Shown here: piece after piece, positions 20,861 through 33,059 of the stretch
Numbering within the stretch: the stretch's first letter is position 1
How the letters are laid out: each line of letters opens with the position of its first letter
Assembly: GCA_037976565.1 (NCBI GenBank)
Contig: CP137680.1
Location: forward strand, 19,370,675 to 19,434,674
Direction of reading: 5' to 3'
Length of the DNA stretch: 64,000 bases
From: Mesocentrotus franciscanus
Taxonomy: Eukaryota > Echinodermata > Echinoidea > Camarodonta > Strongylocentrotidae
Notes under the pieces: model-generated
The model's input: the letters and a program-made list of their open reading frames with translations, nothing else
Told to the model about the DNA's origin: nothing
The model's database searches: none
Translations under genes and position numbers: made by a program

Positions 20861-22046
20861 TATAGTAGTATGATGCTCAATATAAATTATAATCTCACGT
20901 CGAATAATTGATCATATTACTACACAAGTCTCTCCAAGTAAGTTCGTGTACTGATTGATTAACCTATCTTGTTTGAATTTCGTTTCCTCTGATGTTTTAC
21001 CTGCTTTTATTAAAATTAACTTGCTACCCGGGTTAGTTTTCCATTTAACACGCCCAAGTTTTCTTACTGACTTATAATTTCATTATATAGCATACATTAT
21101 GTCCTTGGTTATTGCAATGACTATTGTAAAATCTTGGCTTTAAAGTTGGTTCATAGTGAAAGTAATGTTAATAAGCTGACCTGTAGCCCCTTTAATAAAA
21201 ACTTTAATATATACTTTTAAAGAAAGGCTCGGCAGTTCCTAGCTTTGATTGTGATTGTACATGTATGTTGTTTACGAATTTTTCCTAGTTTGTCTAAAAA
21301 TCAAGGTCATGAGTTAATTAGTGTGCTGAAAAATATTATTTTAAGGTAGATTTACGAGTACACATTAATAATTAATTATATATTTTTTTCAAGTCTTCTC
21401 GGTTATTGTGGAATTTTTTCACGTTTAACCATGCATTTTGGGATAAAAATAATGTTCACCATAAACCACTGTTTGTTACGCGTAATCAACCACCGGGATC
21501 ACACTGCATTAATGTTTCAAGGGAGAACATATATGAAATAAGTTATTAATGTTCGCATGCTCGATCTGCTATTGAACATTGACGAATAAAAACAAATCAG
21601 TCAATATAGAATGGATGATTTTATTTTGAAATGAGCAATACATTAAGAATGTACGTGGGTAGATGTGTATATAGTTTTCATACACATGAATATTTGTTGA
21701 AAAAACTAATACGGTTCAGAAATTATTATGAAAACAGGAAGTGACAATAATGGAAATAGGAAGCAATCCCAGCGTTACAAAGATTATTTAGGTGCTTTAG
21801 AATACCTGTAGCATTGGGATGGGGGGTATGCTGAGGAAGGAAGGATGGAGAGAGAGGAAAGGAGGGAGGGAGGGAGAGGGGACAGCACAGAACGTAAGGA
21901 CAAGATTATTACCTTTACAAAAACATCCTCCAAAAATTGACACAAAATCAAACTCCATATACCATAGACCCCATTTTTTGAGGTTTCAAACACTTTTTTA
22001 AGATTAAAAAAACGATTTCCAAGCACTGAAAAACACACAGTCAAAC
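20861..22046. other. Noncoding stretch without recognised features
   Basis: This is AT-rich sequence with a short GGGA/GAGG purine-rich tract (21832-21880). No coding potential was recognised. Confidence 0.4.
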
Positions 22047-22397
22047 ACGAATCCCGTCTAAAGTGTTGGGAGCCCCAAATTCGCCAAAAATTTGATGGCG
22101 AAATTTCACTTAAATTGTATCATAATGTGAAAGAGGATGTAATTTAAGACACACTTCTGCAAAGATTCCCCCCCCCCCAAATGTGTTTGAAGACAAATAT
22201 CGATAAAAATACATACTTTGGGTTTTCTGTTGTACGCAAAAAATCTAAATTTTGTATTATTTCATCAATATTCGACTTCAAACAATCCTTGCAGAAACGT
22301 GTCTAAAATGACATCCTCTTTCACATTATGATACAATTTAAGTGAAATTTTGCCATCAAATTTGTGGGGCTCCCAACACAATTAAGAGGGGCTTTAA
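22047..22397. mobile_element. Palindromic TTAA MITE, family 1, copy 1
   Basis: Two arms of about 100 bp are inverted copies: GTGTTGGGAGCCCCAAAT on the left, GGGGCTCCCAACAC on the right, with TTCACTTAAATTGTATCATA against TATGATACAATTTAAGTGAA. The right end is TTAA (22394-22397); the left end has decayed. The copy at 36211-36573 matches end to end. Confidence 0.85.
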
Positions 22398-23371
22398 GGA
22401 TTCCCCAAAGAGAGTATAGCTGTTTCATTTGGTTTCCCGCTTCGTCTCGCCGGTTGATATACACCGTGACAAAGATGTTTCCCGGGGATTCACGAAGATT
22501 TACCATTCCCGATCCCCCTGATCCCCTGCAGCGATATCTCGAGTAGGAGCACTGGGGAATTGTGAGGTACAAAATGAAGGAGAAGAAGAATGGGGAGGGA
22601 TAAGCAAAAAAGTAGATAGACCAGCATTTTTTCTTTTCTTTTTTTGGTCACGGCACCCTTGTAGGAATTAAAAAGTTCGCGTCACCCCAATCCCAAATTC
22701 ATCACAGAAGATATGTTTTCCATCACTCTTACATAAATTATGTACATAAAAGTGTACAGGCATGTGTTTTTTTTTTGTGTGGGCCGACGCCTCTTGCCCA
22801 ATACTACTACATGTAGTATCCAGTTTCCAAACTTTAAATTTTGTGAGCTAGCGAAGCGAGCGAGCCAAAAATGACACTTATAATATAACATGTTATATAA
22901 ATAATATGCTGCCATCAGTACAATACTATATCAATGATATATATTCAAGTATCTCGATACCCGAACTTGAGGATATTCCGTCATCTAGTTGCCAGGAATC
23001 ATCCTGTTTTCAATTTTGCGAGCGAGTGAAGAGAGCGAGGGGAAAAACACTTTGCTGTGGTTTAAAAAAAGATTGTGATAAAAACACACTAGATATTAGA
23101 TAATATTATTTTCGGGTACCTTGCTGCATGGATAATGACGATATTCAGGCAGTGGCATTCTGTGGTTTCTGTTGCTTTGATTTCATTAAATTGAATTTAT
23201 TCCAGAACATTTTTTGGGAAATAACTGAATTTCTCTGCAGCACCCGTAGTGATCGATGCCTTGCGGCAGCACGGTTGAAAACGCTGATAAAGACGACGAA
23301 GGATAATGATAATAGTTTGTTCTTTTTTACCCAAGGTAGCCACGTGAGTACTAAATATTACTCTTCCTTTT
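22398..23371. other. Noncoding stretch with scattered repeat fragments
   Basis: Strings such as GCGAAGCGAGCGAGCC (22853) and GCGAGCGAGTGAAGAGAGCG (23018) recur within 170 bp and look like parts of an old element. No coherent gene model is visible. Confidence 0.35.
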
Positions 23372-23520
23372 ATTTATTACCCAGCATAGTCAGGTAACCA
23401 GGTAATACTCCAGACCTGCATGGGCCAAGACGGACTGCGGGCAAGGATGTAAGCACCGAGCAGTGATCGAACCCGGGACCTTTCGTACGAGAGTCAAGGG
23501 CCTTCAGCAATATACCACAG
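23372..23520 (-). mobile_element. tRNA-derived SINE, family B, 3'-truncated
   Basis: On the minus strand the B box GGTTCGATCAC follows CTCTCGTACGAAAGGTCCCG. The body (GGTGCTTACATCCTTGCCC) matches the family B copy at 56975-57230 (GGTGCTTACACTTGGAC). The element breaks off before the tail. Confidence 0.7.
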
Positions 23521-23557
23521 TGCAAGCACGAAAGTAGAACGACGACAAAGCATGGGA

Positions 23558-23756
23558 GAAAGAAAAAGAAGAAGAAGAAGAAGAAGAAGAAGAAGAAGGA
23601 TAAGAAGAAGCAGAAGAAGAAGAAGAAGAAGAAGAAGAAGAAGAAGAAGAAGAAGAAGAAGAAGAAGAAGAAGAAGAAGAAGAAGAAGAAGAAGAAGAAG
23701 AAGAAGAAGAAGAAGAAAAAAAGAACAAGAAGAACAAGGAGAAGAAGAAGAAAGAT
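23558..23756. repeat. (GAA)n microsatellite
   Basis: This is an almost pure GAA/AGA array of about 200 bp, continuing into purine-rich sequence to about 23900. The poly-Arg, poly-Ser, poly-Phe and poly-Leu frames across it are artefacts. Confidence 0.97.
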
Positions 23757-23991
23757 GAGAAGAAAACAAACAAACAAATAAAACGAAAAATACGAGAAAA
23801 AAAGAAAGAATAAGAACAAGAGCAAGACAAGTCTCGGTAGTAGAATAATAAACACAATGAAAAGATCGCCAAAAGAAAAGAAAAAAAAATGCTGGAAAAT
23901 AGCAGGGAAGAGGGGGTAGAAGGGGGGGGGGGAGAGGAGGAAGCCAATAAGACGATTGAAAGAAGAAGAAAGCTGAAGAAGACAATAATAA

Positions 23992-24290
23992 TAATTATAA
24001 TTATCGGATTATAGCGCTTAATATACGAAATACCGCATCTAAGCGCTCCACAGATATTATTACCCCGGTCATCGAATTCATTCAATGTGCACCATCTCCA
24101 CTTCCTGTGGAGTATTCCCACCATATGATCACTGTAAGGGCATGTGGAAATTGTTAAAACAAAGGCATTCGTCATCCTACCCGGTCCCCATTTCTCTCCT
24201 AGGTTTGGAGTGGCGAATGTAAAAAGGAAATTAGTGCTGTGTCGGGGATCAGACCCACTTGCATTTCAACAACTATATAGCGATACCTCT
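23992..24290 (-). mobile_element. tRNA-derived SINE, family A, diverged
   Basis: The minus strand carries family A landmarks: CATTCGCCACTCC, GGACCGGGTAGGATG, ACTCCACAGGAAGTGGAG, GATGACCGGGGTAATAAT, GAGCGCTTAGATGC and AAGCGCTATAATCC, then an (ATT)n tail. The tRNA head is badly decayed. Confidence 0.75.
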
Positions 24291-25156
24291 ACAGAATACT
24301 AAAGAGACAAGGGGAAAACGAAGAAAAAAATGAACGAGGAATAAAATTCTAAATGGATTGGAAGGAAGAGATAGAGGAAAATCAATCATGAGAAGTAGAA
24401 AGAAATAGAGAAAAAGAGAAGGAAATGAGGAAAGAAAGTAAAGGTTAAAGGAAGGAAAATGATGGCTGAGAAAAACCATGGAAAATCAATTGTTTTCAAG
24501 TTCGTCGTTAGGGAAAGATCTGGTGAAATCATTAAATTAAAAACTTCTTTTTTTGTAGCCTTTTCGGTGATTTTACGAAAGGTCGTTTTAAGCTGTTATA
24601 AAACAGCAATAAAAACTAAATAGGCAAAGATTGGATTGATATGTCTCTCTAAAGAAATGTATTCAATAGGGATAATTTAATCCAATACCTGTATTTGTAT
24701 TTACATTACTATAATAGTGATAATAGTGATATATATTGATAGATTCAATTGACCTTGTGAAACCATCAGTAAGATTAAAATGCACGGTCCAATGTCAAAG
24801 AAGGAAATTTTTCAAATGACCTCCAACATGTCACATTCTGCGATAGAATGAACAATGGAATAGACGGATACATAATGTCTTTGTACTTAGACAATAGTTT
24901 AAAGTATCGTGCAATGCACTCAGACTTTCAATAGGTTTTACCCACGCAGCTATCAGCATTTGTTGAAAGTAAAAATGCAGTCATTCCATTTCAAGGATAC
25001 CATATTCTTGAAGTATTTTACTTGTAACAGAGGTTGATATAGGTTTAATAAATCAAGTATACTCTTCATTTTTTCCCTTTCCTTTTTGTTTGTTGCATTT
25101 CATGTATTCATTCACAAACTCATACACAAAGATCGTTTGAACATACATTTGATTCA
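24291..25156. other. Noncoding AT-rich stretch
   Basis: No gene, RNA or repeat match could be recognised. Some of the left part is purine-rich. Confidence 0.4.
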
Positions 25157-25345
25157 AATTTCACCGTAAGATTTTTCTTTTGAGGCCGCCATCCTAGACA
25201 AGCTTTAGGATGGCGATCGCTTCCACTATTTCCACAGATAGTTATAGGATATTACTTTAAATTAATGATAATATATTATATAAATATTAATTTTATTATT
25301 ATATGCATATATGTAAATCACATTTTGAAATGAAGTTATTCGTTA
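25157..25345 (+). repeat. Interspersed repeat, copy 2 (partner at 17296)
   Basis: It shares AAATTTCACC.TAAGATTTTT, TTTTGAGGCCGCCA, ATTTCCACAGATAGTT and ATGTAAATCACATTTTGA with 17296-17510. Here a small inverted pair (CATCCTA / TAGGATG) has appeared inside. Confidence 0.6.
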
Positions 25346-25362
25346 ACATATTTGTATTATGA

Positions 25363-25419
25363 GAAATGCAAAATGAGAAATTTGGAGAAATGCAAAATGA
25401 GAAATTTGGAGAAATGCAG

Positions 25420-25462
<43 letters not shown>
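25363..25462. repeat. 25-bp tandem repeat joined to a (TA)n microsatellite
   Basis: GAGAAATGCAAAATGAGAAA and its following TTTG repeat two to three times (25363-25420), running straight into about 20 TA dinucleotides (25421-25462). Confidence 0.9.
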
Positions 25463-25465
<3 letters not shown>

Positions 25466-25599
25466 TCAAAATTTGTCCAATATACTTTTCACATGGATAT
25501 AATATAATATAAATAAACAAATACACATGCCTGGTACCTAAACAAATACTCTTCTTGTTCGTCAAAGTAAAACTAATGAAAGTAACCATATTAAGTAAC

Positions 25600-26130
25600 T
25601 TTCTTTTCTTTTCTTTTTAAACTCTTTATTGCTCGCTACTTAAAGCATAAAGACTGTAAATTAACTTATTTCCCTCAGGGATGTGTCTCTACTTTATATT
25701 CAACTATACATTCTGTGTTATTTGGTTTACAGGGTAGTCTCTCCAATACATTTAAATTACTTTGCAAGAGAGCCCATAATACAATTAAAATACAGTGTAA
25801 AACAATAAACAAATCAATATATAGTAACAAAAATATTATTACAATACATAACAATGCAAAACTAGAACAAAATATAGATTGATATGGAAACAAGTATTAG
25901 ACTTTTGATCACAATACACAATTCAGCTAAAAATATAATTTTATTAAAAGGGTCAGTAGTTCGAGATCCAATGGCTTCACTAATAACATGATTAAAGTGT
26001 AAAGAGAATAATAGCCGGCTTGCATTGTCTGATTGTGCGTAATGGAAGTTATAATGATACATTTTGGGAAATTTGAAGAAAAAAATGATGATCCGATTCT
26101 CTTTTAGATGACAAAATAGTATTATATTCA
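25600..26130 (-). mobile_element. Possible LINE 3' end on the minus strand
   Basis: Read on the minus strand, the 3' portion contains GAGACTACCCTGTAAACCAA, then AATAAAGAG and an A-rich AAAAAGAAAAGAAAAG end. This GAGACTACCCTGTAAAT-like string with an A-rich end is usual in CR1-like LINE 3' untranslated regions. The upstream frames show no clear reverse-transcriptase motif, so the coding link is uncertain. Confidence 0.4.
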
Positions 26131-27779
26131 AATGCTTTTCAAATTTAGAGATATTTCTTTTCTTTTCAAGGGATCACGTGAGCCATTGTAAAGGTGTCCT
26201 GATTGCAATACCAACACAATTGGAAAAAAATTAGACCACAGTTCCAAGTCCACTTGCTGGTCTATTTTTACTCTGGGATTCTGTCTTAATCATGACATTT
26301 TTCGTCGTCCTAGATTTCACACTCCAACCGAATATTTCCAGTATTTCCTCTTCGTAATACGATAACGACTGCTTTCAACAGGTATACAGCTAGAAAAATG
26401 CCTAATCATAATACAACCCTTTCTTGAGATATTATCAATTATTACTCTCAGTTCTAAATTTGGCACCCAACGCCGTTCAATTTCGGCCCAAAATTGTCCC
26501 TTTTTGAGAATACATTATTCTGCAATTCACGAAGAATTGAGCAGCCGATGATTCAATTAAGAAATCGCTTTGTGATATCGACGGGAATAGATCGTGGACG
26601 TCTGTGCAAGAAATGAGCTCAATTTTCGAGAAAATGGCTTTGAGAATCAAACTCTCATCGAGTCAATGACAGATTGAAGTTCACGTAACTTTGGGGGTCA
26701 TCAGCGCTTTTTAAGGACTTTGGTTTAAGAACAAAATGCAGCTTTTCCTTCGTTTCTTTATATTTTCACTCAAAGATACCCAAATTGCAGTGAATATGCA
26801 TTTTCAATGTTCTATAACCACGAACAGAAATCAAGCAATCGCCTCTCTGAGGTTGCATTTGGCGATTATCTACTTAATTTACAGCATGCTACCGCTTTTT
26901 TTTGGGGGGGGGGGTATTACAGAACGGTGATCAAATTGTGATCTACTGAATCCTTTTGTCTCGACTATTGGAATTATTTGTTTTGTTGCGTTTGAAATTT
27001 AACGAAAAAAGTGATTTTAGACAAATCTTGTACAATCATAATTATAGTCCCAAATAAAATAAAAAGAAGAAGAAGAAGAAGAAGAAGAAAAAACACACTA
27101 AGGCAAAAAAAAAATAATATCACTAAAGAATGCAAGTCTTCTGAATCTGATCTGAAAGTCAATTTTATGTTCACAGAGAGATTTATTTGATTCACAAGAG
27201 GAATGAAAAATGATGACAAATATTTTTAGTTGAAAAAGAACTTTTCAACAATTATTTTTAATAACGGATGGACAGCGATAGTAAGAATTCAATTTAAAAA
27301 CAGTAAAGTTTATGAGCTCCTCTATAACCAATTATCCAATGTGTACCCCATATTTTAGATTATATTATATTTCCACCTTAATTTTACTCCACTTATTTTT
27401 ATGAGAGTTAGTGACAGCGTGTACACTCGTGTATTTTTAAGAGCATGTAGTCCTATAAGCACTTAAGAACAATATGAACAATAAAGACACGAAAGACAAC
27501 TTTTCTTGCCCACATTTCAAGTACGTATACTGAAGTGTTTTTGTAGATCAAATAAAAATCATGTCTTTTTGTGATGACCGATCTATAGCCTTAATTTTCA
27601 TGGAACGGAATATAGTTTAAATTTAAGCTGGAGGATTAAAGTTTAAAAGTATCAATAAGGTACACAATAACTTCATTTGTTTATCCTGCTAAAAATTGCC
27701 TTGAATGGCGTTCTCCACTGACTACATAGGCCCTAGATGTATTCTGCCCCTCCCTCCCCAGAGTTGTTCTCACTATACG
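26131..27779. other. 1.6-kb noncoding stretch
   Basis: No gene is supportable. It contains a short GAA run (27066-27090). The small frames have no recognised family. Confidence 0.4.
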
Positions 27780-27946
27780 CCCACAGTCCCACAGTGATTA
27801 TGTCATCCTTCTGTCTTCAAAAAACAACTAAAAACGTACCTCTACAACTCCTCTTAAATTGTTGATGGACTAAGAGAACGCGCCTTGTATCCTTGTATCC
27901 TTTTTGGAAAAGGCGCTATATAAATCCAATTATTATTATTATTATT
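27780..27946 (+). mobile_element. LINE 3' end with reverse-transcriptase C-terminal remnant
   Basis: A short frame (27816-27857) reads FKKQLKTYLYNSS followed by a stop, matching the usual last residues of CR1/L2/RTE-type ORF2 proteins (F-K-K-x-L-K-T-x-L). The tail follows: GCGCCTTGTATCC, AAGGCGCTATATAAATCC and (ATT)n. A stop upstream and the short length show severe 5' truncation. Confidence 0.75.
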
Positions 27947-28035
27947 CATGTTTTTTATCGATTCTAATTTGTTGTTAAACAAAGTGAGGCAAACAAAACT
28001 GTTGTTCAGTTTGTTTGTTTGTTTGATTTTTTTGT

Positions 28036-28235
28036 AGTTGTATTCTTTCTTCCTTTCTTCGTTTCTTTCTTTCTTTCTTGCTTGATATAGTTATGTATTT
28101 ATTTATTTATTTATCCATTCATTTATTTATTTATTTATTAATCTATTTGTTCATTTCTTTCTTTCTTTATTTATTCATTAATTTATATATTCATTTATCA
28201 ATTAATCCTTTTATTTATTTCTGTTTGTTTGTTTT
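28036..28235. repeat. (TTTA)n and (CTTT)n simple-sequence tract
   Basis: Runs of TTTC and ATTT tetranucleotides alternate with TTCATTTA variants over about 200 bp. The frame 28078-28329 is largely their translation. Confidence 0.9.
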
Positions 28236-28937
28236 TCATCCCAGGGTGTACAAAAGCGGGTCCAGGATTGTCAGGAAGAGGGTGAAATGGTTAAACACCT
28301 TGAAAACCTATAATCCATGGGTAGCGTAACGTAAACATTAAAGGAACGTGTGTCTGACTGTCCGTATGTGTATGTCAGGTGTGTGCGTGTGTATGGGGGG
28401 GGTCGGTCTTCCCTTTGTGCAAAATGGATTCCCTCTAACGCGTTTCACAATGTGATGATACATTCTTTTTAAATGTTTACTCTACCCTGAAGTTTAATAG
28501 ATAGAGTATGTACGGAAGAGAAACCAAGAGTTTTTGGATGAGTATTCCTTGGTGGGTTGACATCAAACCCCAAAGTCTAGCTCCCTCAACCCCTTATCTC
28601 GCCTCGGGATCGCCACTTGGCTGTTACCTGTGCCACCTCATGTGCCAGCCCCCCCTCCGGGAATTCCTCCTCGCAACACAATCCGCGTCCCCTTATAAAT
28701 AACTCCAAACTAAAAACTCCTCTTGCCCCAACAGGATGTGACCTGATTAGTACGATTTACAAGCGGACACTGTCCAGGTCCCGAGTCGAAAACAATCGCG
28801 GAAATAATTTCTAATATTCCTACTCATATTTCCCCTTGCTTTCTCCCGTTTTCCTCCCAAGCGAGCGAGCCAAGATGCTTGGTCCTTTTTTTTTCCTTCT
28901 CAGTACCCTTGAAGCTCTCTTTTCCCCTACTCTCCCC

Positions 28938-28938
<1 letters not shown>
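28236..28938. other. Noncoding stretch
   Basis: The short open frames (28508-28702, 28617-28814) have no recognised similarity or splice support. Confidence 0.4.
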
Positions 28939-28984
<46 letters not shown>

Positions 28985-29003
28985 TCTCTCCCCTCTCCCT
29001 CTC
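28939..29003. repeat. (CT)n microsatellite
   Basis: A near-perfect CT array of about 50 bp continues into CCCTCTCC. Leu-Ser and Arg-Glu frames over it are spurious. Confidence 0.95.
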
Positions 29004-29529
29004 ATTGCTATTTCTCCTGTTTGTATTTTCACAATCATCTTAACATTTTCGATTCATGTGTTCTTGTTCTATCCCTATATTTAATTCGTATTATCTTATT
29101 CCCCCGTTTCTAAATTGGGCATATTTAAAAAAAAAAAAATTTCTAAACATGATGCTCATGTGTTATCGTAATTGGTACCCGCAATTCAGTATAGTTTACA
29201 AATATTACCTTTCATTCCCCATACTTCCATTTTTTCAAACTTTCCAACTAACTATCAGCAGCTTTGTATAATGTTATCGTGCCCGCATCTATTTCTCTCT
29301 GTATGTGCATTAAAGTTCACCTACCGTTCTCTTTCTATACACCTTTGGCTCCCTTTCAATATGTTACACTACGGATACATTCTGCTCCTTGTCACCGCGT
29401 TTATCTCTCGCTTTCATCTCCTTGAAAATAAAATTCCAATAAGTTAAAAAGGTTCATGACCTTGGGAACGTACATACTTTGTATTTCACTTTTTTTCTCC
29501 TAATCATTTTTATCTCACGAACCCTCTTC

Positions 29530-29534
<5 letters not shown>

Positions 29535-29567
<33 letters not shown>

Positions 29568-29590
29568 ATCTCTCTCCCTCTCTTTCTTCC
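29535..29590. repeat. (CT)n microsatellite
   Basis: About 20 CT dinucleotides are followed by interrupted CT-rich sequence to about 29660. Confidence 0.93.
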
Positions 29591-30331
29591 TCTCCATCTC
29601 TATCTCTTCTCATCTATCTCTGTCTGCCTTTCCCCCTCTGTCTTCCCCTCTCCCGTTGCACTCTTTCCTCTCGGCATCTTCACCCAAGTTTATACGTTCA
29701 CCGGCCTTAACCTTGCAGTTTGCGGTCGAAAAAAGAAATCAAACCATGCATGATTTTTTATTTCCCCGTCCCCGCTTTGAATCTTGGTTCATTTTTTTAA
29801 TCCGATGCAGATTATCACTGCGTCTCACTCATCACCCCGCGCGACGATTCAAAGAAAACATTTTCCATTTGATTGCCATCAAAGGATGACGATTGAATAA
29901 TTAGATTTCATGAGATTAGAGCCTCAAATCGTTGCTCATTGTCATCTTGCAACGGTAACACACCGCGCCAGTGTGTTAGCGACGGAGACTGTCGAGTGAG
30001 GCCCCATTTCATACGAAAATTATAATTTCATTTCATAAGCTCATAATTTAGATAAAAAATGATCTTATATTTGTCGATCAAGAGACATTGAGCTGAATGT
30101 GGCCAGTTAACAAAGTTGCAAAGACGTTACTGTTGTTCTTTACTGCTAGAAACAAACTGAAATTAAGTAGTTGATGAACGATCCTTCTAGATTCATTGTA
30201 CCAGAATGTCCTTAAGCTTAAGTTGAAGTACTGATGGCGCAGTACCGACCCCATCCTTTACACCCAAGGTTTGACTGACTTTGTCTAGCAAATGGATTCA
30301 CCCATTCTGCCCCATGTCACAATCAACATGA
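29591..30331. other. Noncoding stretch
   Basis: Nothing is recognised. A GC-richer segment (29940-30005) lacks an associated gene. Confidence 0.35.
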
Positions 30332-30723
30332 TTAAAGAGAAGGTTGAGTTCTGGGAAGAGGTGAAAAATAATCTGTGAGCATTATCATTGTTATTATGCA
30401 AGTGTGAAAGAACATCAGATTAAAAATGTTCCCTGAAAAGCATGGCTCTTCAAATTCCATAATATTTTAAATATGGCATGTAACAGCATAAAAATCGGGA
30501 CTGATTTTTATGCCACATGTTCGTGTAGTCCCATATACATCTTTCTGTGTACAGTGCTTGTAACTTTACCAAGACTGGGCCAAATTTCTTATCATTTTGA
30601 TGATTCCAGAACCTTGCAGTACACACCAATACTTATATGCTAGATTGTCAACCTTTTCTGATCGATTCCACACTGTTTCTTTTACAATGCAATCGCATGA
30701 CCAGAACTCAACTTTATCTTTAA
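30332..30723 (+). mobile_element. TTAA MITE, family 2, copy 1
   Basis: The left end TTAAAGAGAAGGTTGAGTTC and the inverted right end GAACTCAACTTTATCTTTAA are bounded by TTAA (30332-30335 and 30720-30723). The interior (ATGTTCCCTGAAAAGCATGG, CTGGGCCAAATTTCTTATC) is closely matched by 44414-44800. Confidence 0.85.
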
Positions 30724-31082
30724 GCGGCGATACTGATATTTTCGGTTCTTATGAAGTGATTCGGATTTTATTAGGATACGGAATATAATACCTTATTAAA
30801 GAATGAGAAGGAAAAAAACAGCTGAAGACAAATAGCTATTGCCTGAATACAATACAATATATATTATTATATAATATTTATATTATGTTATAAAATGGTT
30901 TATTGTCACACGTTCGGGCGTCGTATGGTACCGAGCTGCCTTATCACATGCGCCGAACATCTCGAGTCGTCATACCGAGCGATGATAACCGTAAAAGGCC
31001 GAGTACTGTAGGACCAACATCAAGAGGCCCTGTCCTTCGTGCATCTCGAGATTGATCCCTCTTTCTCCTTCCCACACCACAG

Positions 31083-31111
31083 CTCTCTCTCTCTCTCTCT
31101 CTCTGTCTCAG

Positions 31112-31157
<46 letters not shown>

Positions 31158-31167
31158 ACTCTCTCCC
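31083..31167. repeat. (CT)n microsatellite
   Basis: Two long CT arrays are separated by GTCTCAGCTT and end in CACTCACTCTC. Confidence 0.95.
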
Positions 31168-32410
31168 TCTCTCTGTGCGTCTCGTTATTGAATACAAATT
31201 AAAGCGAAGATTAAAAAATATATATATCATGATAATGAAGCTTGAATTTAATATAGGTTTGGGTTTCAGGGGCGCAGCAGACGCATCTTTCTTAATGAAT
31301 AATTATGTTTATTATTGTTATTATCACTTTTGCTTTCCTTAGAAGATAAATTTTCGTATGGGAAAGGGGGTATTTCTGTCGAATTCATCTTCTATGGTCG
31401 AGACTCCAACCTAACTCCTATCACATCAGGAGCTATTTTCTGCTCCTATTGTGTGTGGTAATAAAACACAGGTGTGCTTCGCTCGTGATCTTGTCTTTCG
31501 AACAGCCTTATCGGCTCCATCTCTCTCGCGCATCAAATCGAATTTCCAAGACCAAATGTCATGAAATTGCATTCGAATGGCGGCGTAATAAAATGCTGAT
31601 ATTCAATAACGTTTTATTTTTTGCTTATCATGTCGTGTGTTGAAACACTCGCAGATAGCGCGACCGACCGCTCGCTCCTTTACGATCAACAAAGGAGATT
31701 AGAATCAGAAGAAGAAACAAAAAACAGAGATGTATTTATAGGAATCTTTATTTCTTTCTTTCCCCTCTTTGTTTCCACTTTGTCTTGGCATCATGTTGGA
31801 TTCGTAACCTAAGTTTAAGAAGAACCCCTGCACCATTGGTTCAGCGCAAACCTGTCATACAGAGGGTACATTATTTTGAATGAAAAACTTTCAATCAAAA
31901 TCCACCCCGGGCAACATCAATAGCCTTGTGCGTCACCTATTGTGCGTGTGCGTCTGTGCTGGCACGTTGATGATAGGTTATCCGATTTTTCATGCAGTTT
32001 CTAATGCAGTCTTGTACAATGAAAACAAAAGGATTGATCAACTTCTCTTTAAAAATGAAATACCAGTCGGGTCGTAAACCTGACGGCACAATACGTTTAG
32101 ACGTCACCATTTTGTTTTGCAGGCTATCACATTTCTGAGGATAATAAATTTCTATGCTAGTTATATTCACAACATGAGCACGTACGTCATTTCCTATAAA
32201 ATATTAACTCTTTGAATAAATATCCTATATCCGATGATTTTTTTTTTTATAAACAAATTTTGATGCATTCGAGAAAATTGAATACTTATAATAATTAACG
32301 GAAGTTTGATTTAATTTTCTTAAGTTTAATGCCTTCTAGAATCAGAGGTGTAAAGTTTAAAATTCTGGTGGCAAGAAATAGATAAAGAATTGTCAAAATG
32401 CTCATAATAA
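31168..32410. other. Noncoding stretch
   Basis: No gene could be supported. The several 60-95 codon frames have ordinary AT-rich intergenic composition. Confidence 0.35.
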
Positions 32411-32671
32411 TGATATAATAATAATAATTTTTTATAGTCCACTCCAAATTTTATTAAACCGAAAATGGAAATTCTTTGTGCCCAATTGATCGTGAGCCCG
32501 GCAGCCACTGGCAGCGCCAGATCGACATTGCTCTATCCCCTTATTGTTGAACGCCAAACAAGGTAGCAGCGACTCCCATCTTTTAACGTCTTTTGGTATG
32601 ACGCGGCCGGGGTTCGAACCCACGACCTCCCGGTTGTGAGGCGGACGCTCTACTGACTGAGCTAACACACC
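32411..32671 (-). mobile_element. tRNA-derived SINE, family C
   Basis: On the minus strand the head has a clear A box (TTAGCTCAGTCAGTAGAGCG) and B box (GGGTTCGAACCCC). The region between reads like an anticodon arm with CAC at the anticodon position. The 5' and 3' acceptor strands do not pair, so this is not a functional tRNA gene. A unique body follows, ending in an (ATT)n tail. The frame over it (AQSVERPPHNREVVGSNPGR) is the well-known translation artefact of tRNA-derived SINEs. Confidence 0.88.
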
Positions 32672-32843
32672 GGTTATAGACATAGAATTATCATTACGCA
32701 TTACTTAGATCGCATGTATTGTAATATTCATTTTGTCTTTTGATTCTTCTTTCTCTAAAGTTATTGGTCGCAATTGCAATTCTGTTAGCCACTGTTTCCT
32801 TGTTGCATTGCATTATTCTAATTTTGATGTACATCATAGTATA

Positions 32844-33059
32844 CAGTTAACAACTAAATTATTCATACCCCTTGTAAATTTGATGTTTTTATGTTTTTCG
32901 TAAATCAAGAATAAAAGGTGGATTGGTTGAATTCAGGCCGTTATTTAATACTTTCCGATATAAGCTTTAATATGTCACATTCTCAAGAAATATAAATCGG
33001 GACAATCAATCTTTTACATACTAAAAAAAATTACCAAAAATGGTAAGGGTTGTTAATTG
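32844..33059 (+). mobile_element. Tc1/mariner-type MITE, copy C
   Basis: It starts CAGTTAACAACTAAATTATT and ends GGTTGTTAATTG, with TA on both sides (32842-32843 and 33060-33061). The interior matches 3640-3864 in the same orientation. Confidence 0.82.

Noticed and set aside
23494..24175. Long Leu-, Ser- and Phe-rich frames up to 223 codons
   Set aside because: They arise from the (GAA)n array and an adjacent SINE. All three frames of one strand are open, which indicates composition rather than coding.
32598..32671. Possible functional tRNA gene on the minus strand
   Set aside because: A and B boxes are present, but the acceptor strands do not pair and the sequence continues into a SINE body with an (ATT)n tail.
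32432..32701. Minus-strand frame containing AQSVERPPHNREVVGSNPGR
   Set aside because: This is the typical translation of a tRNA-derived SINE head, not a gene.
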